Shown: piece after piece, positions 54,331 through 61,982 of the stretch
How the letters are laid out: each line of letters starts with the position of its first letter
How positions within the stretch are numbered: position 1 is the first letter of the stretch
Assembly (NCBI GenBank): GCA_038562375.1
Contig: JBCFAY010000001.1
Location: forward strand, 242,792-306,791
Reading direction: 5' to 3'
DNA: 64,000 bases
From: JBCFAY01 sp038562375
GTDB taxonomy: Bacteria > Bacillota > Clostridia > Christensenellales > CAG-138
The notes under the pieces: generated by a model
Told to the model about the DNA's origin: nothing
The model's database searches: none
The model's input: the letters and a program-made list of their open reading frames with translations, nothing else
Made by a program: the position numbers and the translations under genes

Positions 54331-55599
54331 ATGAATCCAGAATTAACAACCGAAGGCAAAGTCCAAAGAATTACCGTATCGTTTTTCATTAGGCTGTTCC
54401 TCCCGTTTGCCCTGGCGTTCTTCATGTCGTGTCTGCTCAGAACCATCAACAACGTCCTTTCCCCGACCTTCATCGAAACTTTCAAAATGAGCGCTACCGA
54501 TCTCGGCACGATGACCAGCGCATACTTCCTCAGTTTCGCCATAGCCCAGATCCCCCTCGGTATTTTCCTGGATAAATACAATGCGGGCCGCACGCTTTCC
54601 GTCTTTCTCATATTCGGGATCTTAGGATGCGTGGTATTCTCCCAGGCTCCGACGATATTCTGGCTGTTCGTAGGCCGCGCTTTGGTCGGTATCGGCGTTT
54701 CGGGCTGCATGATGGGAGCATATAAGGCATTCGGCGACTGGATTCCAAAAGAGAAGCTTCCCGTGTTCAACAGCCTTCAATCCTTCGTCGGCGGCGTCGG
54801 GGGCATGGTCGCCACATCCCCGATCAAATACGCGCTCGGTTTTATGGATTGGCGTACGCTTTTCCTTGTGCTTGCGGGATTGACCGCCCTCGTCGCGCTC
54901 ATACTGCTCGTTTCACCGAAGCATCCGATGCAGATGCAAAAAACCAAAGGGCTGAGATTTCTTGACGAGCTCAAGGGCACCGGCAGGCTTGTCCTCACAG
55001 CGCGTTTCTGGCGTCTGGCGCCCGTGGCGGTTCTCGGCCAGGCAACCTATCTTGCGCTGAACTCGCTCTGGATCGGGCCGTGGTTCCGGGACGTCCTCGG
55101 CGTGCCGAAGGATGCCGTTCCGAACTATCTGCTCATCTGCGCCTTTGCGATCACCGTCGGCTATCTGGTAAACGGATTCGTAGCCACTTTCTTTAAGTCA
55201 AAATTCGGCAAGCGAGTGTTTGACGTTTCCGTTACTGCGATGGCGCTGTATACCGTCGTGCTTTTATTGATCGTGCTTTTCCCTCAAGCAGGAAAAGTCC
55301 TCTGGCCGATCTTCGTGCTCTTAGGGCCGTTCTCGCTGCTTACTTACCCCATTTTCTCGGACATGTACGATTATTCGCTTTCGGGCCGCGTGCAGACGCT
55401 ATATAATATGCTGGTATTCATTATGTCCACCGTGATCCAGTCGGGCGTCGGCATGATCATCGATCTCTACGAGCGCGTAAACGACTCCTATAACCCGCAG
55501 GGTTATTCGACTGCGCTGATCGTCATCGTGGTGCTGCTCGCCTTCTCGGTCGTTTGGGCGCTGACGTACCGCAAGAACAAGAACGAGATCAAATTATAA
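54331..55599 (+). CDS. MFS transporter, copy 2
   Basis: A 422-residue near-duplicate of the protein at 52000. The N terminus is MNPELTTEGKVQRIT (copy 1: MSQELTAEGKVQRIT). Identity runs almost unbroken for the next 700 bases and resumes after a diverged patch. The duplication includes about 75 bases after the stop codon. An ATG 51 bases upstream precedes the ribosome binding site and is not the start. It is followed 101 bases later by the M20 peptidase gene, with which it may be co-expressed. Confidence 0.9.
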   Translation: MNPELTTEGKVQRITVSFFIRLFLPFALAFFMSCLLRTINNVLSPTFIETFKMSATDLGTMTSAYFLSFAIAQIPLGIFLDKYNAGRTLSVFLIFGILGCVVFSQAPTIFWLFVGRALVGIGVSGCMMGAYKAFGDWIPKEKLPVFNSLQSFVGGVGGMVATSPIKYALGFMDWRTLFLVLAGLTALVALILLVSPKHPMQMQKTKGLRFLDELKGTGRLVLTARFWRLAPVAVLGQATYLALNSLWIGPWFRDVLGVPKDAVPNYLLICAFAITVGYLVNGFVATFFKSKFGKRVFDVSVTAMALYTVVLLLIVLFPQAGKVLWPIFVLLGPFSLLTYPIFSDMYDYSLSGRVQTLYNMLVFIMSTVIQSGVGMIIDLYERVNDSYNPQGYSTALIVIVVLLAFSVVWALTYRKNKNEIKL

Positions 55600-55700
55600 T
55601 GCGAATCAGCCGAAAATGTATGAGAACTATGGCTTGTGGGATAGACCGAAACGCAGTCGGGTTCGTTCCTCGCTAATTCCAGTATACAAGGAGAACCATC

Positions 55701-56954
55701 ATGTACGACGTTAAAGAAATGCTTTGTAATGAGGTCGCCTTACGGAAGGAAGAAATGATAAAAACCTGTGTCGAGACGGTTCGCATTCCCAGCGAAACCC
55801 CACCGTCCGACACAATCGCGATGGCGGATTATCTGTACGAAGTCTTGCGTGATGTTCCGGGAGTTTCTCTTTCCTTTCATATGAAGGAGGAACCCGTCAA
55901 GAACCTCGTGGCGGTGCTTAAAAGCGGAAAACCCGGCAAGAGGCTGGTTTTCAACGGCCATATCGATACGTATCCGGCAGGTAACCACGCCAGCTGGAAT
56001 GAGTCACCATGGTCGGGCAGCATCAAGGATGGGTTCATTTACGGCCGGGGCTCATCCGACATGAAAGGCGGCATCGCTTGCTTTATCACCGCATTTAAAG
56101 TGCTGGCGGAACACAAGGATCTCTGGAGCGGCGAAATCGTTCTTACTCTAGCGGGCGACGAGGAGGCCATGGGACCCCGGGGTACCAAATACTTGCTAGA
56201 TTCTGTGCCCGCCGCAGTCGGAGACGCGATGATCTGCGCCGATGTCGGCGCGCCCACATCGCTTCGTTTTGGCCAGAAGGGACTACTGTGGTTTGAAATC
56301 GAAGCCATCGGCAAACCTGCACATGGCGCTCATCTGCACAAGGGGGAAAGTGCGATCAACAAGCTGATCTCAGCCCTCACGCGTATGGATGAAGAGATTC
56401 CGAAGCTTCCGTTTACAATGCCCGCAGCGATTAAAGAAGCGATTCTTGCAGGATCGGCAATCTCTGAAATCACAGCAGGCCCTGGTGAGACCGAGAACTT
56501 GCAGAAGATCACGGTCAATATCGGGACAATCAAAGGCGGCACTTCACCGAACCTCGTGCCCGAGTATGCCAAGGCGGAGGGCGATATACGCATTCCCGCC
56601 GGCGCTACATTGATGCAGATCGAAAATAAGATCAAAGAAATTGTCGCCGACTATCAGGGTTTGAGCTATCGCGTCCTTCGGGCATTCGATGCAAACTGGT
56701 CCGACGTAAACCATCCGCTGTTCTCTATCGCAAAAGAAAACAGTGAGCTGATTTTGCAGCAACCGGTCGTTGTAACATTCCGTATCGGCGCTTCAGATGC
56801 GCGTCTGTACCGTTTGGAAAAAGGAGTGCCGAGCATCAACTGCGGATTAACCCCGTATGGCCTGGGCGGGCCGAATGAGCATGTGTCCATTGATGAAATG
56901 GTCAACATTGCAAAAATACATACGCTTATCGCACTTGACTTTCTCAATGCATAA
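55701..56954 (+). CDS. M20 family metallopeptidase (ArgE/DapE type)
   Basis: A 417-residue zinc hydrolase. Motifs: LVFNGHIDTYPAGNH (His and catalytic Asp, near 78-92), YGRGSSDMKGGIACF (bridging Asp near 113), LAGDEEAMGPRG (catalytic Glu pair near 152), and the C-terminal GGPNEHVSIDEM (His ligand). The dimerisation domain lies between. The family removes N-acyl groups or cleaves dipeptides and carbamoyl-amino acids. With MFS copy 2 and Lrp it probably forms an uptake-and-hydrolysis unit. Start after AAGGAGAACCATC. Confidence 0.93.
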   Translation: MYDVKEMLCNEVALRKEEMIKTCVETVRIPSETPPSDTIAMADYLYEVLRDVPGVSLSFHMKEEPVKNLVAVLKSGKPGKRLVFNGHIDTYPAGNHASWNESPWSGSIKDGFIYGRGSSDMKGGIACFITAFKVLAEHKDLWSGEIVLTLAGDEEAMGPRGTKYLLDSVPAAVGDAMICADVGAPTSLRFGQKGLLWFEIEAIGKPAHGAHLHKGESAINKLISALTRMDEEIPKLPFTMPAAIKEAILAGSAISEITAGPGETENLQKITVNIGTIKGGTSPNLVPEYAKAEGDIRIPAGATLMQIENKIKEIVADYQGLSYRVLRAFDANWSDVNHPLFSIAKENSELILQQPVVVTFRIGASDARLYRLEKGVPSINCGLTPYGLGGPNEHVSIDEMVNIAKIHTLIALDFLNA

Positions 56955-57027
56955 GCCCTCTTGATTGCTTTACGCGAGAGCGACGCATCTGCTTGCATCC
57001 ATTATAAAGCGCGTAAAGAAAATAAAA

Positions 57028-57059
57028 GTTGACAGGTTTTTGCTCAGAAACCTGTCAAC
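57028..57059 (-). terminator. intrinsic terminator, minus strand
   Basis: GTTGACAGGTTT pairs with (G)AAACCTGTCAAC, and on the minus strand TTTTATTTT follows. It lies just downstream of the first tRNA-like 3' end, as tRNA terminators do. Confidence 0.75.
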
Positions 57060-57171
57060 TTCTTCTGGAGGCGCCACCCGGCGACCGCACGAAGGCGGAA
57101 GGTACTTGCGCATGCCCCGCTCAAGCACTTCTTCTGTTTTCGGTTCGATTTCGGATGGCGCCGAAAAGAAC

Positions 57172-57196
57172 AAAGCACCCTATTTGAGGGTGCTTT
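57172..57196 (-). terminator. hairpin downstream of tRNA 3' fragment
   Basis: AAAGCACCCT-atttg-AGGGTGCTTT, followed on the minus strand by GTTCTTTT. It begins six bases after the CCA end of the tRNA fragment, so it was probably the terminator of the original tRNA gene. Confidence 0.6.
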
Positions 57197-57201
57197 GTGA
57201 G

Positions 57202-57233
57202 TGGAGGCGCCACCCGGAATCGAACCGGGGAAA
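57202..57233 (-). other. tRNA-Cys-like 3' fragment, probable prophage attachment site
   Basis: The minus strand reads CCCCGGTTCGATTCCGGG (T arm), TGGCGCC (acceptor 3' strand) and TCCA. The acceptor sequence and U73 resemble tRNA-Cys. The matching 5' half (GGCGCCA...) is absent on the higher-coordinate side. A 3' fragment with intact T arm and CCA, with phage genes beginning 110 bases away, is the usual residue of integration into a tRNA gene. The restored full gene should lie at the far right end of the prophage, outside the window. Confidence 0.65.
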
Positions 57234-57344
57234 TATGCTTTTCGCGTCCGTCTGCGTCCTGAAAAACCTAGACAAATAGCCTGTTTCAAGGACAGTCACG
57301 GACATGCATGGATAAATAAAAGTTGCCAAAAGGTTGCCAGAGAA

Positions 57345-57572
57345 TCACTTCTCGCCTCGCAGCCCGTACCATCGATTTGAGTGCAGCTCATGATACAGCT
57401 TAACCTCTCGCCCGCTGATCAGCACAGTATACCTGACCGTGAGAGCGTCGACGTTCCTCCGGGTGATCACTTGCACATCATAGGTACGGCCATGTTCGTT
57501 CTGAACCGAGATGGGCGTTGTGATGCCCGCCGGGGATACAAATATGTTGACGCCGAGATAGACCTTTTCCAT
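57345..57572 (-). CDS. small prophage protein
   Basis: A 75-residue protein starting MEKVYLGVNIFVSPAGITTP after AAGGAGCAGGCAGC; an earlier in-frame start has no such site. Predicted mostly beta (VRYTVLISGREVKLYHELH). No family recognised. It belongs to a set of four small minus-strand genes at the left end of the prophage. Confidence 0.65.
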   Translation of the reverse strand: MEKVYLGVNIFVSPAGITTPISVQNEHGRTYDVQVITRRNVDALTVRYTVLISGREVKLYHELHSNRWYGLRGEK

Positions 57573-57745
57573 GCTGCCTGCTCCTTTGGCTTGATTATAG
57601 CTGCCGTGGGAGGAGCGAGCAAGGGCAATGTTTTCAAAGAACATATATCAAAAGGGGCGGCATCTTATCCCCTGAGCCGACGGGTTCCCGCGACGCCCGG
57701 AAGGGCGTTTCGGCCTGTACCTGGCAGGCCATCATCAGGCGGGTA

Positions 57746-57967
57746 TTAGGCTTTGAGAGCGCCAGCTTTAAATTCTTCCGCTTCCTCATACGTGCTAAAG
57801 CAGTCAACGTATAAATCATAATCGGCGTGCTCTTCACAAAAGGCGTCTCCCGGTTTCGCGGCTGCGTATCTTGCGGTTTCGCCGCCGGCGCCAACAACTT
57901 CACTTTCGAGAAGAATCCGGACCTCAACCTTACCGTTATCAAAATACTTCTGTTCGACGTAATACAC
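57746..57967 (-). CDS. small prophage protein
   Basis: A 73-residue protein starting with GTG after AAAGGGGAACATC. The sequence is acidic (YYVEQKYFDNGKVEVRILLE, AFCEEHADYDLYVDCFSTYE). It has the look of small phage accessory proteins. Function unknown. Confidence 0.6.
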   Translation of the reverse strand: MYYVEQKYFDNGKVEVRILLESEVVGAGGETARYAAAKPGDAFCEEHADYDLYVDCFSTYEEAEEFKAGALKA

Positions 57968-58029
57968 GATGTTCCCCTTTCCGGCCGGGGCTTGTGACCG
58001 GCCTGTCGCATTACCGGGGCCGCGCCCCG

Positions 58030-58332
58030 TCACTCTGCGATATCAAGCAGCTTGCCGCTGTAGAGTTCGTCACGATAGGTCATGCTCTCGAATTTTTTCA
58101 GGTCCTCATCGCTGCATGTGTATCCGGTGAGGCTTACCCGGTTCGCGCTCACGTTGAAGTGGGCATACCGGCCGGGTGCAAGCAGGACATCCACCATGTC
58201 GAGGCAATCACCATAGTAGAAGTGCCGTATGGTGCAATCGGGAAACAGCTTCTGCGCGGCGCGTTCGAACTTCGCTATCATAGGCTGGATGCGCTCGGCC
58301 TCGTAGCCGTTTGTCTTGGTTTCAGTATTCAT
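58030..58332 (-). CDS. small prophage protein
   Basis: A 100-residue acidic protein (IQPMIAKFERAAQKLFPDCT, YYGDCLDMVDVLLAPG, SLTGYTCSDEDLKKFES) with a good AAAGGAAATGCA before ATG. No recognised domain. Its order and spacing with the genes at 57746 and 58400 suggest one transcript. Confidence 0.65.
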   Translation of the reverse strand: MNTETKTNGYEAERIQPMIAKFERAAQKLFPDCTIRHFYYGDCLDMVDVLLAPGRYAHFNVSANRVSLTGYTCSDEDLKKFESMTYRDELYSGKLLDIAE

Positions 58333-58399
58333 TGCATTTCCTTTCTGCGGGGGATTGATCGCCCCCGCTCGGCGTTGCTCGTGTGGCCCGTCAGTTTGC

Positions 58400-58702
58400 T
58401 TAACGTTCGAAGCTGGCTTTCATGGCCTCTGTCTTTTCAATTGTCGCGAAGCCCTCACCATCGAATCGAGTGAATATCACATAGGTTCCGTTTCCGCGGT
58501 GATCTTTCTGCCCGTAAGCATAAATACCGTCTGTGACCGGGTTGATAAGCAGTAGTTCGCCGCCGGCGCCGGTGCGCGTATCGCCAGTGAAACTGCTGTT
58601 CGCTGCCTTGAAATCATACTTTCCGTCGATGATGCGAGCCACCCAAGGCGAGCTGTACCGGCGCTGATTATAGCTGTCTATGGTCGCTATCGTTTTATAC
58701 AT
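58400..58702 (-). CDS. small prophage protein
   Basis: A 100-residue protein, mostly beta by pattern (MYKTIATIDSYNQRR, SPWVARIIDGKYDFKAANS, TYVIFTRFDGEGFATIEK), with GGAGGAGAAATCA before the ATG. It is the first gene of the leftward early-type set and is divergent from the HTH gene. Function unknown. Confidence 0.65.
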   Translation of the reverse strand: MYKTIATIDSYNQRRYSSPWVARIIDGKYDFKAANSSFTGDTRTGAGGELLLINPVTDGIYAYGQKDHRGNGTYVIFTRFDGEGFATIEKTEAMKASFER

Positions 58703-58861
58703 TGATTTCTCCTCCGTTCAATTTTGCGAATATTTTTTCGCTTTCTTGAATTTATTTTAGCACAGGTGAATTCGCGTGTCAATAATTATTTTCGCGTTTG
58801 CGTAAATAATTTTATTGACATGAAGTAATCATGAGCATAAAATGAACATGAGGTGACTGCG
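58703..58861. promoter_or_regulatory. divergent AT-rich control region of the prophage
   Basis: AT-rich interval between the leftward small genes and the rightward HTH gene. It includes short repeated ATTCGCG/TTTCGCG elements (TTTCGCTTTC, ATTCGCGTGTC, TTTCGCGTTTGCG) that could be operator half-sites for the HTH protein. Confidence 0.4.
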
Positions 58862-59074
58862 ATGCTGAGATTTTATAAGCTGTTTGATCTACTTGCGCGG
58901 CGCGGGCATAAAAAAATGTATTTGATTGAGGAGTTAAAACTCGCGCCGGCGACCGTTGCAAAGCTGAGCAAAGGCGATTCAATTAATTCCGACGTCATAG
59001 ATCGGTTGTGCGCCGGGTTACAGGTGCAGCCCGGCGATATCATGGAGCACATATCAGAGAGCGAGGAGGACTAA
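58862..59074 (+). CDS. XRE/Cro-type HTH regulator
   Basis: A 70-residue single-domain DNA-binding protein: LFDLLARRGHKKMYLIEELK, LAPATVAKLSKGDSINSDVI, DRLCAGLQVQPGDIMEHIS. This is the Cro/C1 small HTH fold common in phages. ATG 58862 follows GAGGTGACTGC. It is immediately followed (one base) by the 163-residue unknown gene, so both are one transcript. Confidence 0.85.
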   Translation: MLRFYKLFDLLARRGHKKMYLIEELKLAPATVAKLSKGDSINSDVIDRLCAGLQVQPGDIMEHISESEED

Positions 59075-59075
59075 A

Positions 59076-59567
59076 GTGTTTCCGAGAATCGTCAAGACGG
59101 GATTGGTCAGCGCGGAGATGCTCCGCCAGGAAGAATTGTTTTTGTTTCAAGTGCAAAAAACAGAAGCGGAGTCGGGCGATTATGTCCGCATCGACCAGCT
59201 GATCGGAGAGCTCAACAAAGCCAAAAAACACGGCCGGTCTAAGGTGGGGCTCGCCTTTGGTTATGACGATGATCCGCGTGAGCTTATTGAGATACCCGAG
59301 GTTTGCCAGTACGTCACGCAAATATTTTCGACCTGCCCACACCTGCTTTACTTCCTCCTTCCCGATCCTGACGCCATCAGAACGTTTGTCTTTTGTATGA
59401 TAGGCGCCCGGGTGACCGGGAGATCTGGCGGTACGGCGCATCTAGAGGCTAACGAGGACGCATTTAATGCCAAAGTAAAGGAGCTGGCCGATGCCGTCGT
59501 ATCTTATGGAGCGCGTATCGGTGACGCTCATGGGGCTCGCGCACACCTTGCGGAGATCGGGATATAA
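59076..59567 (+). CDS. unknown prophage protein co-transcribed with the HTH gene
   Basis: A 163-residue cytosolic-looking protein (GTG start at 59076 after GAGGAGGACTAAA). Visible: TGLVSAEMLRQEELFLFQVQ, SKVGLAFGYDDDPRELIEIP, STCPHLLYFLLPDPDAIRTF, and an Ala/Glu-rich C terminus. No family recognised. It sits between a small HTH gene and an isolated CRISPR-like repeat and is the only other rightward gene of the visible prophage, so it could be a moron or anti-defence gene. That is inference from position only. Confidence 0.6.
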   Translation: MFPRIVKTGLVSAEMLRQEELFLFQVQKTEAESGDYVRIDQLIGELNKAKKHGRSKVGLAFGYDDDPRELIEIPEVCQYVTQIFSTCPHLLYFLLPDPDAIRTFVFCMIGARVTGRSGGTAHLEANEDAFNAKVKELADAVVSYGARIGDAHGARAHLAEIGI

Positions 59568-59574
59568 TGAGATT

Positions 59575-59601
59575 GTCGCCCACTAGGGCGTGGATTGAAA
59601 C
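59575..59601 (+). CRISPR. solitary type I-C-like CRISPR repeat
   Basis: GTCGCCC-ACTA-GGGCG forms a five-pair stem and is followed by TGGATTGAAAC, the 3' handle typical of type I-C repeats. Only one copy is present, eight bases after the stop of the unknown gene, so this is not an array. No cas genes are in the window. It is shorter than the usual 32-33 base I-C repeat because the loop part is reduced. Confidence 0.65.
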
Positions 59602-59617
59602 ATTGCTCATATTAGGG

Positions 59618-59656
59618 ACAAAAAAAAATAAGCCCCGCACGAAGGCGGGGCTTATT
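59618..59656 (-). terminator. terminator of the holin/endolysin operon
   Basis: AATAAGCCCCGC pairs with GCGGGGCTTATT around a six-base loop. On the minus strand a run of eight T follows. It may also stop rightward transcripts coming from the HTH gene and the solitary repeat, without a U-run on that side. Confidence 0.9.
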
Positions 59657-59667
59657 GCTGTTAAATA

Positions 59668-60081
59668 TTATTTTGATTCTACGTTCTCGTCTCCGGCTTC
59701 TTTAAGTTTTACCAGCCATTTTTTTAATACCTGCGGGAGAGGCAGCCCTAGCGCCCCGGCGTTCTCCAATATACTTAATCCCTCATTCGCGATGTAGAAC
59801 ATGCACACCGCCGCCCGGATGGCGTTGTTCGCCGCGGGCAATACCTTATCGAGCAGAGAACCGACGGCCACCAGCGCAAAGATCATCACCTTTTTGGCGA
59901 GCCCCCTGAACCCAACCGCGCTGTCGAGCTTGCCCTGCGAGGCCCCTTTCATCAGCCCCGTGATATAGTCCGTCACCACGAACGCGAGCAGTACGCCGAT
60001 CAGGGCGTCCCACGGCCCGAACAGATACGCCAATACGCCGCCGATCGCGGCGAAGATAGCTTTGAATATTCCTGCTTCCAT
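59668..60081 (-). CDS. phage holin (Phage_holin_4 / toxin-secretion holin type)
   Basis: A 137-residue membrane protein. Helices near 8-40 (FAAIGGVLAYLFGPWDALIG, VLLAFVVTDYITGLM) and 65-100 (MIFALVAVGSLLDKVL) are followed by a charged C terminus. The DYITGLMKG segment and the C-terminal LPLPQVLKKWLVKLKE match clostridial phage holins. It releases or triggers the endolysin encoded upstream in the same operon. Confidence 0.9.
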   Translation of the reverse strand: MEAGIFKAIFAAIGGVLAYLFGPWDALIGVLLAFVVTDYITGLMKGASQGKLDSAVGFRGLAKKVMIFALVAVGSLLDKVLPAANNAIRAAVCMFYIANEGLSILENAGALGLPLPQVLKKWLVKLKEAGDENVESK

Positions 60082-60109
60082 ACCCCTATTTCCTTTCGTG
60101 ATTTTTATA

Positions 60110-61675
60110 TTAAGCCCAGATTTTGGGCCTGCCGTAGTGTGTCCACGCCGGGCGCGTCTCTATCTTGCCCTCTTTGAGGTTTAGCGTCTGCCGCCCAAAC
60201 TGCTCGTCGGTCGGCCGGAACACGACGCCGTATACTGTGCCCACGGCCTCATATACGCCGTCATAGCCGACGATCGCCATGTGAACAGCCTCGCCGTTGA
60301 CTACGCGAAAGAGGATATCCCCGGGGCGCACATCGGCCTTGGAGATCGATTTGCACGCGCCCATGATCGAGTCGGCCGACATATCGGATTTGTAGATCCC
60401 CATATGCGTCTGTGCCCAGGCCATGAACAGCCCGGAGCAATCGTAGCACTCGATCGCGGGATCAGCGTGCTCGAGCACCCACTCCAAACGCTTGTTGGTG
60501 AAATACTCCGGTTTGGCCTTGGCGCGCGCTTGGATATATGAGCGCGAGTACGCGTGGCCCTGCCCGCCAATGATATAGGGCTTGCCGACGCAGCTCTTAA
60601 GATGCGCTTCCAGATCGCGAATCCGGGGATCGAGTTTGTCAGGTGCAGGCTTTGGCGCGGGAGCCTCGTCCTCGGCCATCAGCGCCGCCCAGGTCTTGGG
60701 CCCGACGATGCCGTCGACCTTTAGACCACGCTTTGCCTGGTAGGCTCGCACCGCCCTATTCGTCGCATCGCCAAACTTGCCGTCCGCGCCCCACTTGCCG
60801 AGATCATACCCGAGCGCGATCAACAGCGCCTGCAGGATAGTCACTTGGCCATTGGTGGCCTTGTCGGTGCTGCCTTTGCGCAGAGTCGGCAGGATTAGCG
60901 ATTCCGGCTCCTCTGGGTCGGGTGTGACGTCAAAGGCATACTGCAACGCCCAGATTTCACCGGCAAGCAGGATATCGGCCCACTCTGTATAGGCGTAGCC
61001 GTTAACGCCCCAGCTGTGGCCCCAGCTGTTGCGGATGCAGGGCGTCTCTTTGCCGGTGATCCTGCTTGTCCAACCAACCACGGTCATGAGGTGGCTGTAA
61101 GCAGATCGCTCTGCAAAACGGATGTAGCCAAATCCGCCCGCCTGCCAATCACTCACCCACGCGGCGAAGACTACGCCATAACCATCCATCAGGGCACGCT
61201 TGATATCGTCGACGGTAAAGCAGCGCGCGTATGCCTTAAGCGGGTACTTTTGGGCAGCATTGCGAAGGGTCTGCAGCACCGGTGCGACCCGCTGCTGCGC
61301 TTCCGGCACCTCGTACTGCGCAGGCCATAGCTCGCGAGGCGCATTGCCTTTGGCGAGGCGGTTTTTAAGCGCCTCACGCACGACCATGCCGGTGCCCTGG
61401 TAATCCCCCATCTCACGGTCGCCGTAAAGATATGAGAGGGAGAACGGCAAGACTTTACCCTTGGGTGCCCAGCCCATTTCGGCGGAGGCCTGCTCATCGC
61501 TATAGCTGATCCCGCAGTTGACGCAGTTCCCGGCGCCCTGCGAGACGATGCCGACGCGGTACGCAGCTTCCGGCAGGTATTCCGCCGGGAAAGCCGCAGG
61601 CATTGCAGCTGCCGGCCGGATGGTATAGTCTCTGTCATCGCGAGGCGATAGGACCGCACCTGTAAGACGGCTCAT
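60110..61675 (-). CDS. three-domain endolysin: papain-like + peptidoglycan-binding + NlpC/P60
   Basis: A 521-residue lysis enzyme with two peptidase domains. Residues about 30-255 are papain-like (C1A): VSQGAGNCVNCG (Cys 51), AYSHLMTVVGW (His), CIRNSWGHSWGVNGYAY (Asn). Residues about 275-345 form a PG_binding_1 module (GADGKFGDATNRAVRAYQAK, VDGIVGPKTWAALM). Residues about 365-515 are NlpC/P60: PYIIGGQGH, ECYDCSGLFMAW (Cys), AVHMAIVGYDG (His). ATG 61675 follows AAAGGAGTTGAGTTT. It precedes the holin gene by 28 bases. No signal peptide, so it depends on the holin. Confidence 0.9.
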   Translation of the reverse strand: MSRLTGAVLSPRDDRDYTIRPAAAMPAAFPAEYLPEAAYRVGIVSQGAGNCVNCGISYSDEQASAEMGWAPKGKVLPFSLSYLYGDREMGDYQGTGMVVREALKNRLAKGNAPRELWPAQYEVPEAQQRVAPVLQTLRNAAQKYPLKAYARCFTVDDIKRALMDGYGVVFAAWVSDWQAGGFGYIRFAERSAYSHLMTVVGWTSRITGKETPCIRNSWGHSWGVNGYAYTEWADILLAGEIWALQYAFDVTPDPEEPESLILPTLRKGSTDKATNGQVTILQALLIALGYDLGKWGADGKFGDATNRAVRAYQAKRGLKVDGIVGPKTWAALMAEDEAPAPKPAPDKLDPRIRDLEAHLKSCVGKPYIIGGQGHAYSRSYIQARAKAKPEYFTNKRLEWVLEHADPAIECYDCSGLFMAWAQTHMGIYKSDMSADSIMGACKSISKADVRPGDILFRVVNGEAVHMAIVGYDGVYEAVGTVYGVVFRPTDEQFGRQTLNLKEGKIETRPAWTHYGRPKIWA

Positions 61676-61716
61676 AAACTCAACTCCTTTCAAAAACAGA
61701 GGCCGCTTTCGCGACC

Positions 61717-61974
61717 TCATTCTTCTTCTTCTATTTCATAAAACGTCCCCGTCTCCCGATCATATGCCCAGCCCTCGGGCGGAACCGGCTCAGTAAACCG
61801 CGCGTCACCCTCCTGTGTTTCGTCGTAGCCCCAGCCCTCGCGGACATAATCGGGGGCATCGACAAAATGCAGCGATGGCGGGTAAATTCCTTCCGGTATG
61901 CTCGCGACGCTTTCATGCAGGCGTGAAGCATCATAATAACAAAAACCGTCCACGACCTGAAATACTTTACCCAT
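61717..61974 (-). CDS. small acidic phage protein next to tail genes
   Basis: An 85-residue acidic protein (GFCYYDASRLHESVASIPEG, PPEGWAYDRETGTFYEIEEE) with AGGAGGACAC before ATG. Size and position between a tail-fibre gene and the lysis genes fit small tail-assembly or fibre-associated proteins. No family confirmed. Confidence 0.7.
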   Translation of the reverse strand: MGKVFQVVDGFCYYDASRLHESVASIPEGIYPPSLHFVDAPDYVREGWGYDETQEGDARFTEPVPPEGWAYDRETGTFYEIEEEE

Positions 61975-61982
61975 GTGTCCTC

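Larger units (their letters stand above)
56955..57201. other. host-side att flank with two hairpins and a second tRNA-like 3' end
   Basis: No gene. It contains two minus-strand terminator-like hairpins (57028-57059 and 57172-57196), a 16-base copy (57066-57081) of the tRNA 3' end found at 57202-57217, and a degenerate inverse copy near 57140-57162 (CGGTTCGATTTCGG then ATGGCGCC). Short frames on both strands are translations of these tRNA-like pieces. Confidence 0.5.

Noticed and set aside
57069..57162. Complete tRNA on the plus strand (GGCGCCA ... TGGCGCC ends)
   Set aside because: The ends pair, but no anticodon arm or D arm can be formed; better seen as tRNA-derived debris.
56965..57289. 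Short frames on both strands around the att site
   Set aside because: They are translations of tRNA-like repeats and hairpins.
59575..59620. CRISPR array
   Set aside because: Only a single repeat is present; there is no second repeat or spacer series.
59567..59797. Plus-strand frame beginning MRLSPTRAWIETL
   Set aside because: Its start is the translation of the CRISPR-like repeat, and the rest runs antisense to the holin gene.
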